Source: Pelomyxa schiedti (Eukaryota; Evosea; Pelobiontida; Pelomyxidae). Taken from it: a stretch of 64,000 nt of DNA. A program made the position numbers and the translations under genes. The stretch covers positions 1 through 64,000 of the forward strand of contig JAHLWZ010000826.1 of NCBI GenBank assembly GCA_020536535.1, read 5' to 3'. The notes under the pieces are model-generated. The model had not been told where the DNA came from and searched no databases. It saw only the letters and a program-made list of their open reading frames with translations. Shown here piece by piece: positions 42,586 to 53,017 of the stretch (position 1 is the stretch's first letter; each line of letters starts with the position of its first letter).

Positions 42586-45462
42586 CTAGTCATTAACATC
42601 TGTGTAATGGTACTTCTCTGTTTGAAGGTTTACATCCACAACCGGTTTCTCAGCTTGGATTTTGTCTAGTGCTTGTATTTTATTGTTGTAAACCAACACT
42701 TCCCTGTTGATGTCATCTCTCTTGATCTGAATTTCTGTTGTCAAGGCTGTTATTCGTGTCTGAGTTTGCTCCAAAGTTGCCTTGTGGCAATCCAGTTGCT
42801 GCCTTGTACTGTTGATGGAAGAGTCAAGCTTATCCATATCCTTTGTCAGTGCATGAATATTTTTCTGTATTCTCTTTTCCTGCAACTCCAAATGAGATTT
42901 GTCCTGCTGAAGCTTGTCAAGCTGTGAGTTAAGCTTTGAAATATTTGCATTCACTTGGGTGATATTTTGGGTAACTGTGGTTATGGCCTTGTTTATAGAT
43001 GATATACTGTGTTTTACATCAGTCAACTGTGACTCCACCTGAGCCTTCTCGTGACGAAGTTCATTGCACTGATGTTGTAAGTCCCTAATATTCCGTGTCA
43101 CTCCCTGGATATCCTTCTGAATTCTTTGAACCACACTCTCAGTCCGTTCCACCTTTTCTTGTGCTCGCTCCAGCTCTGCCTTTTTTGTTGTGACCTCACC
43201 TCTGCATCTCAACTCTTGCTCAGCGCATTTGTTCTTCACCACCTCTGCAGCAGCTTTATCCTCCATTACTTTGTGCAGATTGCGCTCTGCAGTGGTCAGT
43301 TGTTGCTGTACATTTCTCTTCTCTTCCAGCAGCTGTTCCCGTGTCATCTGAGCATATTTGTATTTCTCCTCTGCAGCACTTAAACCCTGCTTTGCCGCCT
43401 GTAGCTCTCTTTTTGCTGCTGAATCCCTGGCAGAGGACCTTGATTCTGCTTCTTTTCTATTCTGCACTTTTTCTCTACACACGTTCACCTTCTTGTTTAT
43501 TGCTTCTGTTTCTTTTCTCTGTGCAGTTTCATTACGCTCTGCATTTCTTGCTTCCTTTTTCTTCCTTTCTTCGTCACCCTGGTTTTCTGATAACTCCTTC
43601 TTGCTAGCTTCCAATTGCTGCTGTGATGTTTGAAGGGCTTTCGATTGTGCTTCCCACTTAGATTTTGCTTCTTCCACGTCCTTCTCACATCTCTGTTGCC
43701 TCTCTTGTGCTTGCTGGTGCTGTTCAGTTGCTGCCCTGTGTTTGTCTTGTGCACTCTTAACATCTCGTTGCGCTTGTTTTTCTGCATTCACAGCTTGCTT
43801 GCTTTTGACATCGACGTCACGTAGAGCAGTCTGTGCTTGGGTGTTTCTCTGAGTGCATGCTGTCAGTTGGTTGTTTGCATTTACTGTGGCCGTTCTTGCA
43901 GCATTGACCTTTTGGTCACAAGCTAATTTCTGTTGTTGCGCCGAATGTAAGGCTGTTGTGGCTTGGGCAAGCTTTGCTTGAGCAGCCATAAGGTTCGCTT
44001 GGGCAGCTGTGTGAGCAGCCGCTGTGGCCGGCAAACCAGCAGCAGATGCTGCAACTGATGCCTGGGCAGCAGCAACTTCGGCAACAGCAGCTTGCTGCTC
44101 TACCGTAGCTGTGGCAAGAATTGTGGTTGCTTGGGCCAGTGCTGCCTCGGCTGCCCTCTGCTGTTGAACGCAGTTCTGGTACTGTTGCCTGGCGTTCTCC
44201 ATTGCTTGTTTGGCTTCAGATGCCCTCTGAGTAGCCTCACGGAGGCGCTGTTCTGCTTCCAGCTTCTCCTGAGTCTTGGTCTGCAGGTTGGCTCTGGCAG
44301 ATTCTTCAGCTCTCTTTGCTTGTTCAAGCGCTTGATTTTTTTGGGTCACTTCTTGTTGAACCTGTCTCAAAGCTGCTTCTTTATTTTGGTGAGCGGCCTT
44401 GGCTTGGTTTGTTGCTTCAGCAGCTTGTTTTGTTGCTTCTTGCCGCTGACTCAATACTCTCTTCGCAATTGCCACGGCATCCTTTGCCATTTTCCATGTT
44501 TGAGAAAGCCTCTGTGCAAGTTGCATTGCCTGTTGCAGCAGATTTTGCGCTTTATGTAGCTCTTGCGAGAGAGAAGTGAACTTCCCCATTGCTTTCCTGA
44601 GAGCCTGTTCGGCTTTATGGTGTTCTTTTCTGCATCGATCGGCCTGAATGTCGGCATGCTTTTGCTGCTCCCGGAAAACTGCAACAGTTTTCATTGCTTT
44701 TTCTCTCACGTCCTCTGCCCTGGCTTCGTTAGCGCTGACCAGCTCAAGGTGGTGTTGTACAGTTTCCATCAAGTCCTGCACTTCTTCCACCCTCTTGGCC
44801 GCCAATTCCACACGATCCACTGTTTCTCTATATTGCTTCTCTGCTTCCCTCAAGGCAAGTTCCGCGACGTTCAGCTCAGCTTCGACCCGAATCACTTCTT
44901 GCACTGCCTTGTCTCTTTGTCTCAGTGCTTCTTCCAGCTCAGCTTGCATGCGCTCAAGTTCTCTTGTAAGTTGTTGGAGTTCGGCTTGTTTCTCCTGTAT
45001 TTGCCTCTTAAGTTCCTCCTCGTGCTGCTTGAGCTGCTCCAGATGCTTTTCCAGTTCCTCCTTTTTCTCTTCCAACTGTTGCTTTTGCTCCTCCATATTC
45101 TGTTTCTCCTCTTCCAGCTTTCTAAGCTCCTCCTGTTGTTTGCGGAGGTCTTCTTCAACTCGTTTGATCTCTTGGGCTTTGTGTTCCAGTTCCAATTGAT
45201 TGTCTTGAAGCTCCATCTCAAGTTCGTCAAGTTGTTTTTGCAGTTCCCTTTGCTTCTCCTCCAGCTGTTGTATTACTTCATTCAGCTTGCCAATCTGAAG
45301 CTGCAGAGCGGCTTCCCTCGTTTTTTCTTGTTGAAGCTGCCTTTCCAGTTTCGCGACATCGGTCTGAAGACTGTCGAGATGTTGTTGCATTTTCTGTACA
45401 TCCTCTTTGAGTTGCTGTTGCCTTTGCTGTTGAAAGTTAAGGTGAGCCGCCATTATTGCCAA
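42586..45462 (-). CDS. long coiled-coil protein
   Basis: 958 residues in one exon, almost entirely heptad-patterned and rich in Gln, Glu, Lys and Ala. Residues 1-200 are a strongly charged coil (QQLEEKKEELEKHLEQLKQH style). The middle (about 440-560) is Ala/Gln-rich with less charge (AAAQASVAASAAGLPATAAA) and may break the coil. The end (TVTQNITQVNANISKLNSQL, DMDKLDSSINSTRQQLDCH) is a second coil. No head domain, so a structural or cytoskeletal role (myosin-tail-, golgin- or lamin-like) is a guess. The start could be the second Met three codons in. It is divergent from the AAA+ gene across 148 bases. The long antisense frame on the plus strand is a compositional shadow. Confidence 0.75.
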   Translation of the reverse strand: MAIMAAHLNFQQQRQQQLKEDVQKMQQHLDSLQTDVAKLERQLQQEKTREAALQLQIGKLNEVIQQLEEKQRELQKQLDELEMELQDNQLELEHKAQEIKRVEEDLRKQQEELRKLEEEKQNMEEQKQQLEEKKEELEKHLEQLKQHEEELKRQIQEKQAELQQLTRELERMQAELEEALRQRDKAVQEVIRVEAELNVAELALREAEKQYRETVDRVELAAKRVEEVQDLMETVQHHLELVSANEARAEDVREKAMKTVAVFREQQKHADIQADRCRKEHHKAEQALRKAMGKFTSLSQELHKAQNLLQQAMQLAQRLSQTWKMAKDAVAIAKRVLSQRQEATKQAAEATNQAKAAHQNKEAALRQVQQEVTQKNQALEQAKRAEESARANLQTKTQEKLEAEQRLREATQRASEAKQAMENARQQYQNCVQQQRAAEAALAQATTILATATVEQQAAVAEVAAAQASVAASAAGLPATAAAHTAAQANLMAAQAKLAQATTALHSAQQQKLACDQKVNAARTATVNANNQLTACTQRNTQAQTALRDVDVKSKQAVNAEKQAQRDVKSAQDKHRAATEQHQQAQERQQRCEKDVEEAKSKWEAQSKALQTSQQQLEASKKELSENQGDEERKKKEARNAERNETAQRKETEAINKKVNVCREKVQNRKEAESRSSARDSAAKRELQAAKQGLSAAEEKYKYAQMTREQLLEEKRNVQQQLTTAERNLHKVMEDKAAAEVVKNKCAEQELRCRGEVTTKKAELERAQEKVERTESVVQRIQKDIQGVTRNIRDLQHQCNELRHEKAQVESQLTDVKHSISSINKAITTVTQNITQVNANISKLNSQLDKLQQDKSHLELQEKRIQKNIHALTKDMDKLDSSINSTRQQLDCHKATLEQTQTRITALTTEIQIKRDDINREVLVYNNKIQALDKIQAEKPVVDVNLQTEKYHYTDVND

Positions 45463-45610
45463 AAAATTAATAACTCAATAGAGAAAATCGGTTGTGCTTG
45501 CATGTACCTCGAAAACGAAAAGTTGGTACCAGTACCAAGTAGCAACTTTCACCAACAACTTCGTGGATAAGAAAATCTAACGACAATCAAAAACAGTAAG
45601 CAACACGCGA
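45463..45610. promoter_or_regulatory. divergent promoter region, coiled-coil and AAA+ genes
   Basis: 148 bases between the two start codons, AT-rich, with a short repeated GGTACCAGTACCAAGTAGC-type palindrome near 45525-45543. Suggestive of co-regulation of the pair; no specific element can be named. Confidence 0.35.
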
Positions 45611-48600
45611 ATGTCGGAATTGTCTGCCGTGTGGGATTTGGTGTCACTCAACCGGGAGTTGGACCCAGGCTCACATTTGGACGTGGACTCGCTGTACGGG
45701 CTCTTCGCAAAAAATTGCACCAGTTTCCAGTGCACCAAGGAGCAAATGAAAGTATGCATTGAATCTAAAACGCTGGAGGAGGCCGAATCCAAGTGGAGAG
45801 AAGAACACCCAGAAATTCCACAGCCACCCGCACCTCCGTGCTCCAGAACCTCCACCTCTGCAACAACCTCCAGCCCAACTGCATTCACGCCTACGTTGTC
45901 GGCCGTCGTTCCACTACACACCGTAGCAAACCACACGGTGGCGATTGAAGTGTTCCACCACTCGAGAGTGTCCCACACTTATTTCTCCGCCAACCCCGCC
46001 GAGGACACATACCTCCGCCGCGCAGTTACTACCCTTATTTCAAGCGGCGATCAGTACACCCCCCGCGAAGTCGACAGGTATGCCCCGGTGCAGGTAGTAC
46101 GCGGCGCCGACCTGCGCGGCGCGTTCTCCTTTGATCCACTGGAAGGACTCATGGAGATATTTGTGCGGCGCAGTGATGGCGGCTCATTCTCTGGATTTTG
46201 GAGGGGCCGAGTGGCTGACGGGAGGGTCACGCACACTCTGAAAGTTGTTGAGAGTGATGACCCCGATATCGTGCCGCTACACCAGCCGGTTATTGCCGAA
46301 GTCCCCCCTTCTGAGCAGTCGGAACCAACAATGCTGCATCCACGGGAGCCATCCAAAAAAAAACCACGTGTACAACCACAATTACCTCCAAGACAGAAAC
46401 AGTCATCAGATCAGACACTGACAGAATGGGTTGATAACTGTTATGCCCTGCACCGCCGACCCAACGCCGAGAGCGCTGTTAGAGCTCTTGAAGCTGCGGC
46501 AATTTTCACCATTGAACAACTCTTGGCCATTCCAACCACATTGCTTCAGAGCGTTCCGAACCTGTCAAGGGGCGACTGCGCATTCTTGCTTGAACAACGT
46601 GTTATGCACCAGAAGATGATTACGCGGGACTCGCCCTATAAAGATGACGACCAGTGCAAGGAAATCGTGGTCCAAGCCAAGCTACACAGAGTGAGACGCT
46701 ATCTCCACTACTACAGTGGCGGAAAGGCCATCGACAACTTACGCCTCCTGGATCCGGATTGCGTTCGGCGGGGTATTGAGCAACTGGAGCACACATTCAA
46801 GAACCCACCTGTTATTGCGGCAGTACGTGAGTTCATGGATACGTTCACCTGCACTTCAGCCCCCCCGATCAGAGGGATGTTATTATATGGGCCCCCCGGT
46901 ACCGGTAAGACATTAATCATTGAAGCTCTGTCAGAGATGTGTGGATTGGTGATGGTGGAGCCAATAATGATGGCTGCGGAGCTGAACCGGGGGATTGTTG
47001 GTGAGACAGAGAAACTCATCCACGACATCTTCTGCCGTGCTTTGAAGCTCCCGTACCTTCCCTGCCTTGTATGCATTGATGAAATTGACTCTGCTGTTCC
47101 AAAGCGAGACGAGAGTGGTTCCGGTGGCGGCAACCAACATGCTGCTGATAAGGTGGCTGCGATTTTAGGCTTGATTGGAGGTGGCACAGATGTTGCCAAC
47201 TTGTACATTATTGGAGGCACGAATCGGAGGGAGGCCATCGACACCGCAATTCAGCGCCGCCTTCCAAAACAAATATACGTTGGGTATCCCGATAGGTTGA
47301 GCAGGTTCCAACTTCTCGACAAGTGGTTGATCACCTCCAAGTTTAGCGAACTGCTTCGAACAGAAGCCCTGTCTGATCGACTGGAAGCAAGACCGAAATT
47401 CTTCTCCATCACCCTTCTAGAGTTGATTGCTGACCTCACACTCAACTTCTCAGGTGCGGCTCTGAGAGAATTGTGCAATGCCCTGATGCGCAACTTTGAG
47501 GGGTGGGCCCTAAACACCAGTCCATCGTTTGGCAGAGTATCCTATGACGTCTCTGGTGATAAGCACACTATTCGTCAGTCTGGGCAATTTGTTGCCTTCA
47601 TGCACCACGCTCGTGATGTCTCCACCACCTTCAACCTCAAGGTTGGGTCAGTGTGTTTGGTGGACTTGCTTTCTACAACCACTGAGTTGACCACTGAGAC
47701 AATCCGACGCCAGGTGTGGATAGCACCCCAATTCGTGTCCAAAAGGGTGTCACCTGAAAGGAGAACCCCACCACCTACAACAACCGCCCCAACACTTACA
47801 ACAACAACACAGTGTGGTACATCTCTTGTAGTGAAAAGAACATCTACACCATCCCTAACCGAGAGAAGATCATGGGTGGAAATGACAACAGGGCTGATTG
47901 TCGTCAGACCAAATGAAGGTCTCCTATTCCAGTGTGAGGTGCTGAAGCTTGAGGGGGCAGGCACGTTGCTGCACAAGTTTATTCCATTGAGACCTCTGTG
48001 CCCAGACTGTAAGAAATATGCTGTGGACTGGTGTGTGGTCGAAGGACGCAGGTGGATCCGCGAGCATGTCCTGCGAATTGGGTTGGAGGTATTTCCAGCA
48101 GTGAACGAGGAGGATGACCACATGCTGGAGGCCACATATAAAAAACGAAAAAAGCTGGCTGAGAGGCAAGACCAAACAATTATCACGAGCAAAGTTGACA
48201 CGATATCAACGGAGGATATCCTGAGGGAAGTCACAGCACTTGCCACACTCCGTGGGTTGTGCCGCGTGATCTACGTGGAGCTTTCCAGCTTCATCCTTCA
48301 CAGCGGCGCCAACACTGAGTCCAAATACCTTGAGGAATTCACCATCCTCGTCAAGCAAGCCATCGCACCTGGAAGCCGGTGCGTTCTCGTTCTAGACATG
48401 GACTCGCTTGCAGGTGCTCAGTGGAGTTCCAGCGAAGGCAGCTTCGGCTCCCGCACCTTCAGCATAGGAAACAGGCAGCTTTTTGACCTTGCCGTGAGCA
48501 CATTCCTCAACTGCCGCCGGCGAATTTCCGCAGAGAGCAACGTGGTGATACCTTTGGCCCCTGACCTCCAGAAAGGGGAGTGCTGGTGCGTTGCCGTGGT

Positions 48601-49012
48601 GAGAAGCCCAGCGCTAATGGAGATGTTCAGGGAGAAAACCACCTGGGCACTCGGGGTTGAGGAGGACGCCAAGCGCCGGCAGGAGATATTGGACAACAAA
48701 CCCCACCAGTGCGCCCGCTGCGGAGTTACATACTGCGAGAAGGACAACAAGCAGCTCCCTGGCTCCTGCAGTTACCACCCCTGCGGAGTGTACGAGATAG
48801 TGCAAGGGCAGGATTCCCCCCGCTTGTGGCTCCGCGACCTTGTCGCCATCAGGAAAAGGCAGAACGAAATCGCACAGGACCCAGAGCTGTCCAAGAAGGT
48901 GCGGATGGAGTGGGGGTGCTGCCTGCAGGCTCCAGGGCAGAACGTTGGCTGTCGGGCCACACTTCACACAACCGCGCCATCTTGTGCTGTGGAGAAGTCA
49001 CCTTACTATTGA
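45611..49012 (+). CDS. AAA+ ATPase with cysteine/histidine-rich C terminus
   Basis: 1133 residues, one exon. Residues 1-280 are a variable region with a Pro/Ser/Thr linker. The AAA+ core has Walker A GPPGTGKT (427-434), Walker B VCIDEID (487-493), sensor-1-like IIGGTNRR and a downstream QRRLPKQIYVGYPD with arginines in finger position, so ATPase activity is expected. The closest general class is the katanin/spastin/Vps4-like classic AAA group, but flanking domains are not standard. Residues about 760-1050 contain a CPDCKKYAVDW knuckle and a mixed alpha/beta part. The tail has CARCGVTYCEKDN, SCSYHPCG, then WGCCLQAP and GCRATLHT, a Cys/His array likely to bind two zinc ions. Substrate unknown; a remodelling role is inferred. 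Confidence 0.8.
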   Translation: MSELSAVWDLVSLNRELDPGSHLDVDSLYGLFAKNCTSFQCTKEQMKVCIESKTLEEAESKWREEHPEIPQPPAPPCSRTSTSATTSSPTAFTPTLSAVVPLHTVANHTVAIEVFHHSRVSHTYFSANPAEDTYLRRAVTTLISSGDQYTPREVDRYAPVQVVRGADLRGAFSFDPLEGLMEIFVRRSDGGSFSGFWRGRVADGRVTHTLKVVESDDPDIVPLHQPVIAEVPPSEQSEPTMLHPREPSKKKPRVQPQLPPRQKQSSDQTLTEWVDNCYALHRRPNAESAVRALEAAAIFTIEQLLAIPTTLLQSVPNLSRGDCAFLLEQRVMHQKMITRDSPYKDDDQCKEIVVQAKLHRVRRYLHYYSGGKAIDNLRLLDPDCVRRGIEQLEHTFKNPPVIAAVREFMDTFTCTSAPPIRGMLLYGPPGTGKTLIIEALSEMCGLVMVEPIMMAAELNRGIVGETEKLIHDIFCRALKLPYLPCLVCIDEIDSAVPKRDESGSGGGNQHAADKVAAILGLIGGGTDVANLYIIGGTNRREAIDTAIQRRLPKQIYVGYPDRLSRFQLLDKWLITSKFSELLRTEALSDRLEARPKFFSITLLELIADLTLNFSGAALRELCNALMRNFEGWALNTSPSFGRVSYDVSGDKHTIRQSGQFVAFMHHARDVSTTFNLKVGSVCLVDLLSTTTELTTETIRRQVWIAPQFVSKRVSPERRTPPPTTTAPTLTTTTQCGTSLVVKRTSTPSLTERRSWVEMTTGLIVVRPNEGLLFQCEVLKLEGAGTLLHKFIPLRPLCPDCKKYAVDWCVVEGRRWIREHVLRIGLEVFPAVNEEDDHMLEATYKKRKKLAERQDQTIITSKVDTISTEDILREVTALATLRGLCRVIYVELSSFILHSGANTESKYLEEFTILVKQAIAPGSRCVLVLDMDSLAGAQWSSSEGSFGSRTFSIGNRQLFDLAVSTFLNCRRRISAESNVVIPLAPDLQKGECWCVAVVRSPALMEMFREKTTWALGVEEDAKRRQEILDNKPHQCARCGVTYCEKDNKQLPGSCSYHPCGVYEIVQGQDSPRLWLRDLVAIRKRQNEIAQDPELSKKVRMEWGCCLQAPGQNVGCRATLHTTAPSCAVEKSPYY

Positions 49013-49169
49013 TACCTCAGATGCTCTCACAAGCGCCACTAAAGGAAAAACCCATCTCTCTTTCAGATAGGGGGAAAAAACCATGAAACAAAGATTTTTT
49101 CCCTTCACATAGTAACTCGTTTTGAGTTTCAAGAACAACAAAGCAATAACATTGTGCATAAAGAGATTG

Positions 49170-50849
49170 TTAAATGCTAGAAAGTACAAGCCTCTTAATG
49201 GATTGGGCCAAGGTATCTGCAATTTCCTGGAGGTGAGTGTATACCATGATCATAACTTGTAAGGAACCCGCGATGGTACCACACCACATGATCGGGTCGC
49301 GTGGTGTGAAGTTCTTCCCACCGGCAGTGAGTAAACTGGAGACACGGAAGAGGCTCCTTGGATTGTCTCCAGCTTCGTCGATCCCGAACTTGGTGCCGGC
49401 ATCTCCCATGCTGGAAATCTGTGAACATAAGTTTTGTGAGAAGCTTTTGATTTGTGTTGTTGATTGTGGGTGTGGGCGATTACCATCACGTTCAGAGATT
49501 TGGGGTTGAAGTCAACCATTGGGGTGTAGTCAGGCCCCAAAAATAGCTCACTTGAGTGCTGATGGATTGGGCCACCTGGAACGGATTGTGCTTGATGTGC
49601 CTGTGTCATCGCTGTGTGCCACTGGCGTGAGACTTCCCATAAACATGCGGTTTGCGCCTCTGTGGTGGATGAGGTTGGAACAGCGGGTTGGAATGGTGGT
49701 ATAATGATATGTGACACAGTAAATGAAAGCCCCATATCATCAGGTGGATGAAGGTTGACTGGGATACATCCAGTCACTGTGGGTGGGCATCCCAGTGCGA
49801 GGGTTTCCGCTGCCATCAAAAGGCATGTTACGGTGGTGGAATTCAGCTTGCAGGCCTGGATAAAAGGATTACAAAATACCATACGGGTCAGCCAACACAC
49901 CTTCAAAATTGCTGTCGTTTCAGCAACCGATAATTTGAATGCTGATTTAGTGTTTTTAACGATGGTACGATTGCGCTCAATAATCGGCAGATATTTCGCG
50001 TCAAAGGCATCCCAACTTTCAGGCTCCAAAAATGAGGAACCTCAAGTGGAAGGAAGTCAGTGTCCAATATGAATATTAACTTCTCTCTGCCGAGTCTCAC
50101 CAACGTGTCTGCATTCGTGAGGTTGTGGAATGGGGAGTGGTGCAAGTGTTTCACCATTCAGTGCTTGTAAAAGGTCTCTGCACAAATTTGCAAGTGAAAC
50201 TCCATCCTTGATCAAAAAAATCAAAAAGGGAATCAAAAAAGACAAAAGAAAACGCACGATGATGCTGTGAGAGAAGAGGAAATTCAAGAAAATGGCCTTG
50301 GAATCCCTGCAGGTGCTGACCACACACTTCCAAGTTCGTTGAAAGACCCAATCCTCACTTGAGTTTTTTTTAGTACGTAAATCTACTGGCACGAAACTAC
50401 TTTGCGTGAGCCATCAGTATTTGTTGGGCTTCAGAGGAAGACTCTAAATCACGGAAAGACAGAGGCAGCTCTTCATTTGAAATCGAAGGTGAAATCTTCA
50501 GGTATCTTGTTCCGCGTAAAATAATCTCGAGCACCACCAAGCAAATGGCCACAACAACAAAAAAAGAAGAAAAAGAACCTGTCAGAAGGAGGCCCAAACC
50601 GAGCCCGCAAAAACGGGTGCCGAACACAGAGACCCGAAAAAGCAGCGATTGCACGTTGTCGAATTTCAGATGTCGGTAACGCGGGGTCGCTCTTGCACTC
50701 CACCTCGATGAGGCACGACACCGTCCACAGTCCAAGACGATGTGGTATGAACTACAAAGTGCACGTGTAAGATCTCTACTAACGCATTAAAAGATTGTGA
50801 GGACCTCGGGTATCGACAGGCGGAACTCGACCACCTCGTGACTCGCCAT
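49170..50849 (-). CDS. condensation/AATase-type acyltransferase, copy 1
   Basis: About 400 residues in eight exons, all in phase. MASHEVVEFRLSIPE, then FIPHRLGLWTVSCLIEVECK, RQRAIAAFSGLCVRHPFLRARFG (the typical RHPxLR strand), YLKISPSISNEEL, and the catalytic segment KAIFLNFLFSHSII joined across an intron to DGVSLANLC, giving the HxxxDG motif (HSIIDG) of CoA-dependent or carrier-dependent acyltransferases. Later: HPPDDMGLSFTVS, GGPIHQHSSELFLGPDYTPM, and NVMISSMGDAG matching the SNxG-like strand. The catalytic His and Asp lie in separate exons. The substrate cannot be told. The start ATG at 50849 is supported by the paralogue at 52741, which begins with the same 15 residues. Confidence 0.75.
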
Positions 50850-51053
50850 TTCCGAAACGTCAAAAAGAAAAACCTTGTTTCTTTGAAAGAGCAAAAAAAG
50901 AAAAGAAAAGAAAAAGGCCAACAGATCGGTTCTATTTATTGTGGGTGTGCTGGCTTTTGTTTGCTGCCGGCATGTGCCGTAGGATTCTGTTGGTTATGGG
51001 ATGCTAAAGAGACGAGGGTGTTTGCTAGTCACACGTGAGTGTGAGTCCCAAAT

Positions 51054-52741
51054 TTAGATGCTAGAAAGTACAAGCCTTTTAATGGATTGGGCCAAGGTAT
51101 CTGCAATTTCCTGGAGGTGAGTGTATACCAGGATAACAAACTGCAAAGAGCCCGCCAGCGTTCCACACCACATGATCGGGTCATGCGGTGTGAAGTCATT
51201 CCCACCAGCAGTGAGTAAACTGGAGACACGGAAGAGGCTCCTTGGATTGTCTCCAGCTTCGTCGATCCCGAACTTGGTGCCGGCATCTCCCATGCTGGAA
51301 ATCTGTGAACATAAGTTTTGTGTTCGGTGAGAAGGATTTGATTTGTGTTGTTTGTTGATTGTGGTTTGGGCAATTACCATCACATTCAGAGATTTGGGGT
51401 TGAAGTCAACCATCGGCGTGTAGTCGGGACCCAAAAATATCTCACTTGAGTGCTGATGGATTGGGCCACCTGGAACGGATTGCGCTTGATGTGCCTGTGT
51501 CATCGCTGTGTGCCACTGGCGTGAGAGTTCCCATAAACATGCGGTTTGCGCCTCTGTGGTGGATGAGGTTGGAACAGCGGGTTGGAATGGTGGTATAATG
51601 ATATATGACACAGTAAATGAAAGCCCCATGTCATCAGGTGGATGAAGGTTGAGTGGGATACATCCAGTCACTGTGGGTGGGCATCCCAGTGCGAGGGTTT
51701 CAGCTGCCATAAAAAGGCACGGTACGGTGGTGGAATTCAGCTTGCAGGCCTGAATGAAAGATTACAAAATGCGCGAGTCAGACAAAGCACCTTCAAAATT
51801 GCTATCGTTTCAGCAACAGAGAACCTGAAGGTTGATCTGGTGGCTTTAACGATGGTACGATTGCGCTCAATAATCGGCAGATATTTCGCGTCAAAGGCAT
51901 CCCAACTTTCAGGCTCCAAAAATGAGGAACCTCAAAATGGAAATCAGTGTCCAATTTCAATGTTTATCTTCTCTCTGCTGAGTCTCACCAACGTGTCTGC
52001 ATTCATGAGGTTGTGGAATGGGGAGTGGTGCAAGTGTTTCACCATTCAGTGCTTGTAAAAGGTCTCTGCACAAATTTGCAAGTGAAACGCCATCCTTGAT
52101 CAAAAAAATGAAAAAGGGAATCAAAAAAGACAAAAGAAAACGCACGATGATGCTGTGAGAGAAGAGGAAATTCAAGAAAATGGCCTTGGAATCCCTGCAG
52201 GTGCTGACCACACACTTCCAAGTTCGTTGAAAGACCCCACCCTCACTTGATTTTTTTTGTAAGTGCGTAATATCACAGGCAACACAAGGCTACTTTGCGT
52301 GAGCCATCAGTATTTGTTGGGCTTCAGAGGAAGACTCTAAATCACGGAAAGACAAGGGGAGCTCTTCATTTGAAATTGAAGGTGGAATCTTCAGGTATCT
52401 TGGTACCCGGGAATAAGCTCAAACACATATCACAAATGGTAAACAACAACAACAAAGAAGAACCTGTCAGAGGGAGGCCCAAACCGAGCCCGCAAAAACG
52501 GATGTCGAACACAGAGACCCGAAAAAGCAGCGATTACACGTCGCTGAATTTCGGATTTTGGTAACGCGGGGTCGCTCTTGCACTCCACCTCGATGAGGCA
52601 CGACACCGTCCACAGTCCAAGACGATGTGGTATGAACTACGAGAGAAAAAAAGAAGAAAAATCCAAGGTAAACGTAAGATAGTAATGAGTGCTGACCTCG
52701 GGTATCGACAGGCGGAACTCGACCACCTCGTGACTCGCCAT
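51054..52741 (-). CDS. condensation/AATase-type acyltransferase, copy 2
   Basis: Tandem duplicate of the gene at 49170-50849, same strand, same exon plan and about 85-90% identical in exons. It keeps HSIIDG across the same intron, the RHPFLRARF strand and the ISSMGDAG strand, so both copies should be active. Introns differ more than exons, for example the second intron is shorter and diverged, as expected if the proteins are under selection. About 200 bases separate the copies. Small coding differences occur in the N-terminal exon 2 (PKSEIQRRV versus PTSEIRQRA). Confidence 0.75.
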
Positions 52742-53017
52742 TTCCGAAACGACAATTGGAAAAAAAAATGCAATTACGGCGTTTGATCTCCCGGAGATCA
52801 AGCAGAGACAATTCTGCAGAGGAGTGCACTTCAAAGTTGTGTCAGGAAGACCAGTGCTTCAAGACAAGTATCTTTAGAAAGAGCTTGAGACAGGGCGTGA
52901 TGACACACCGTTCTCTTAGATTAATCCGAATCCCTCACCCTGGCGCACTGGTGGAGTTGTATTTGATCGTATTCACCTAAGTAACCTTACTCAGACGTTA
53001 CGAGAGTTTAGTTTGAA

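Noticed and set aside
44563-45570. 335-residue plus-strand frame opposite the coiled-coil gene
   Set aside because: Leu/Phe/Cys-rich composition is the expected antisense shadow of a Gln/Glu/Lys-rich coil; no start context or domain.
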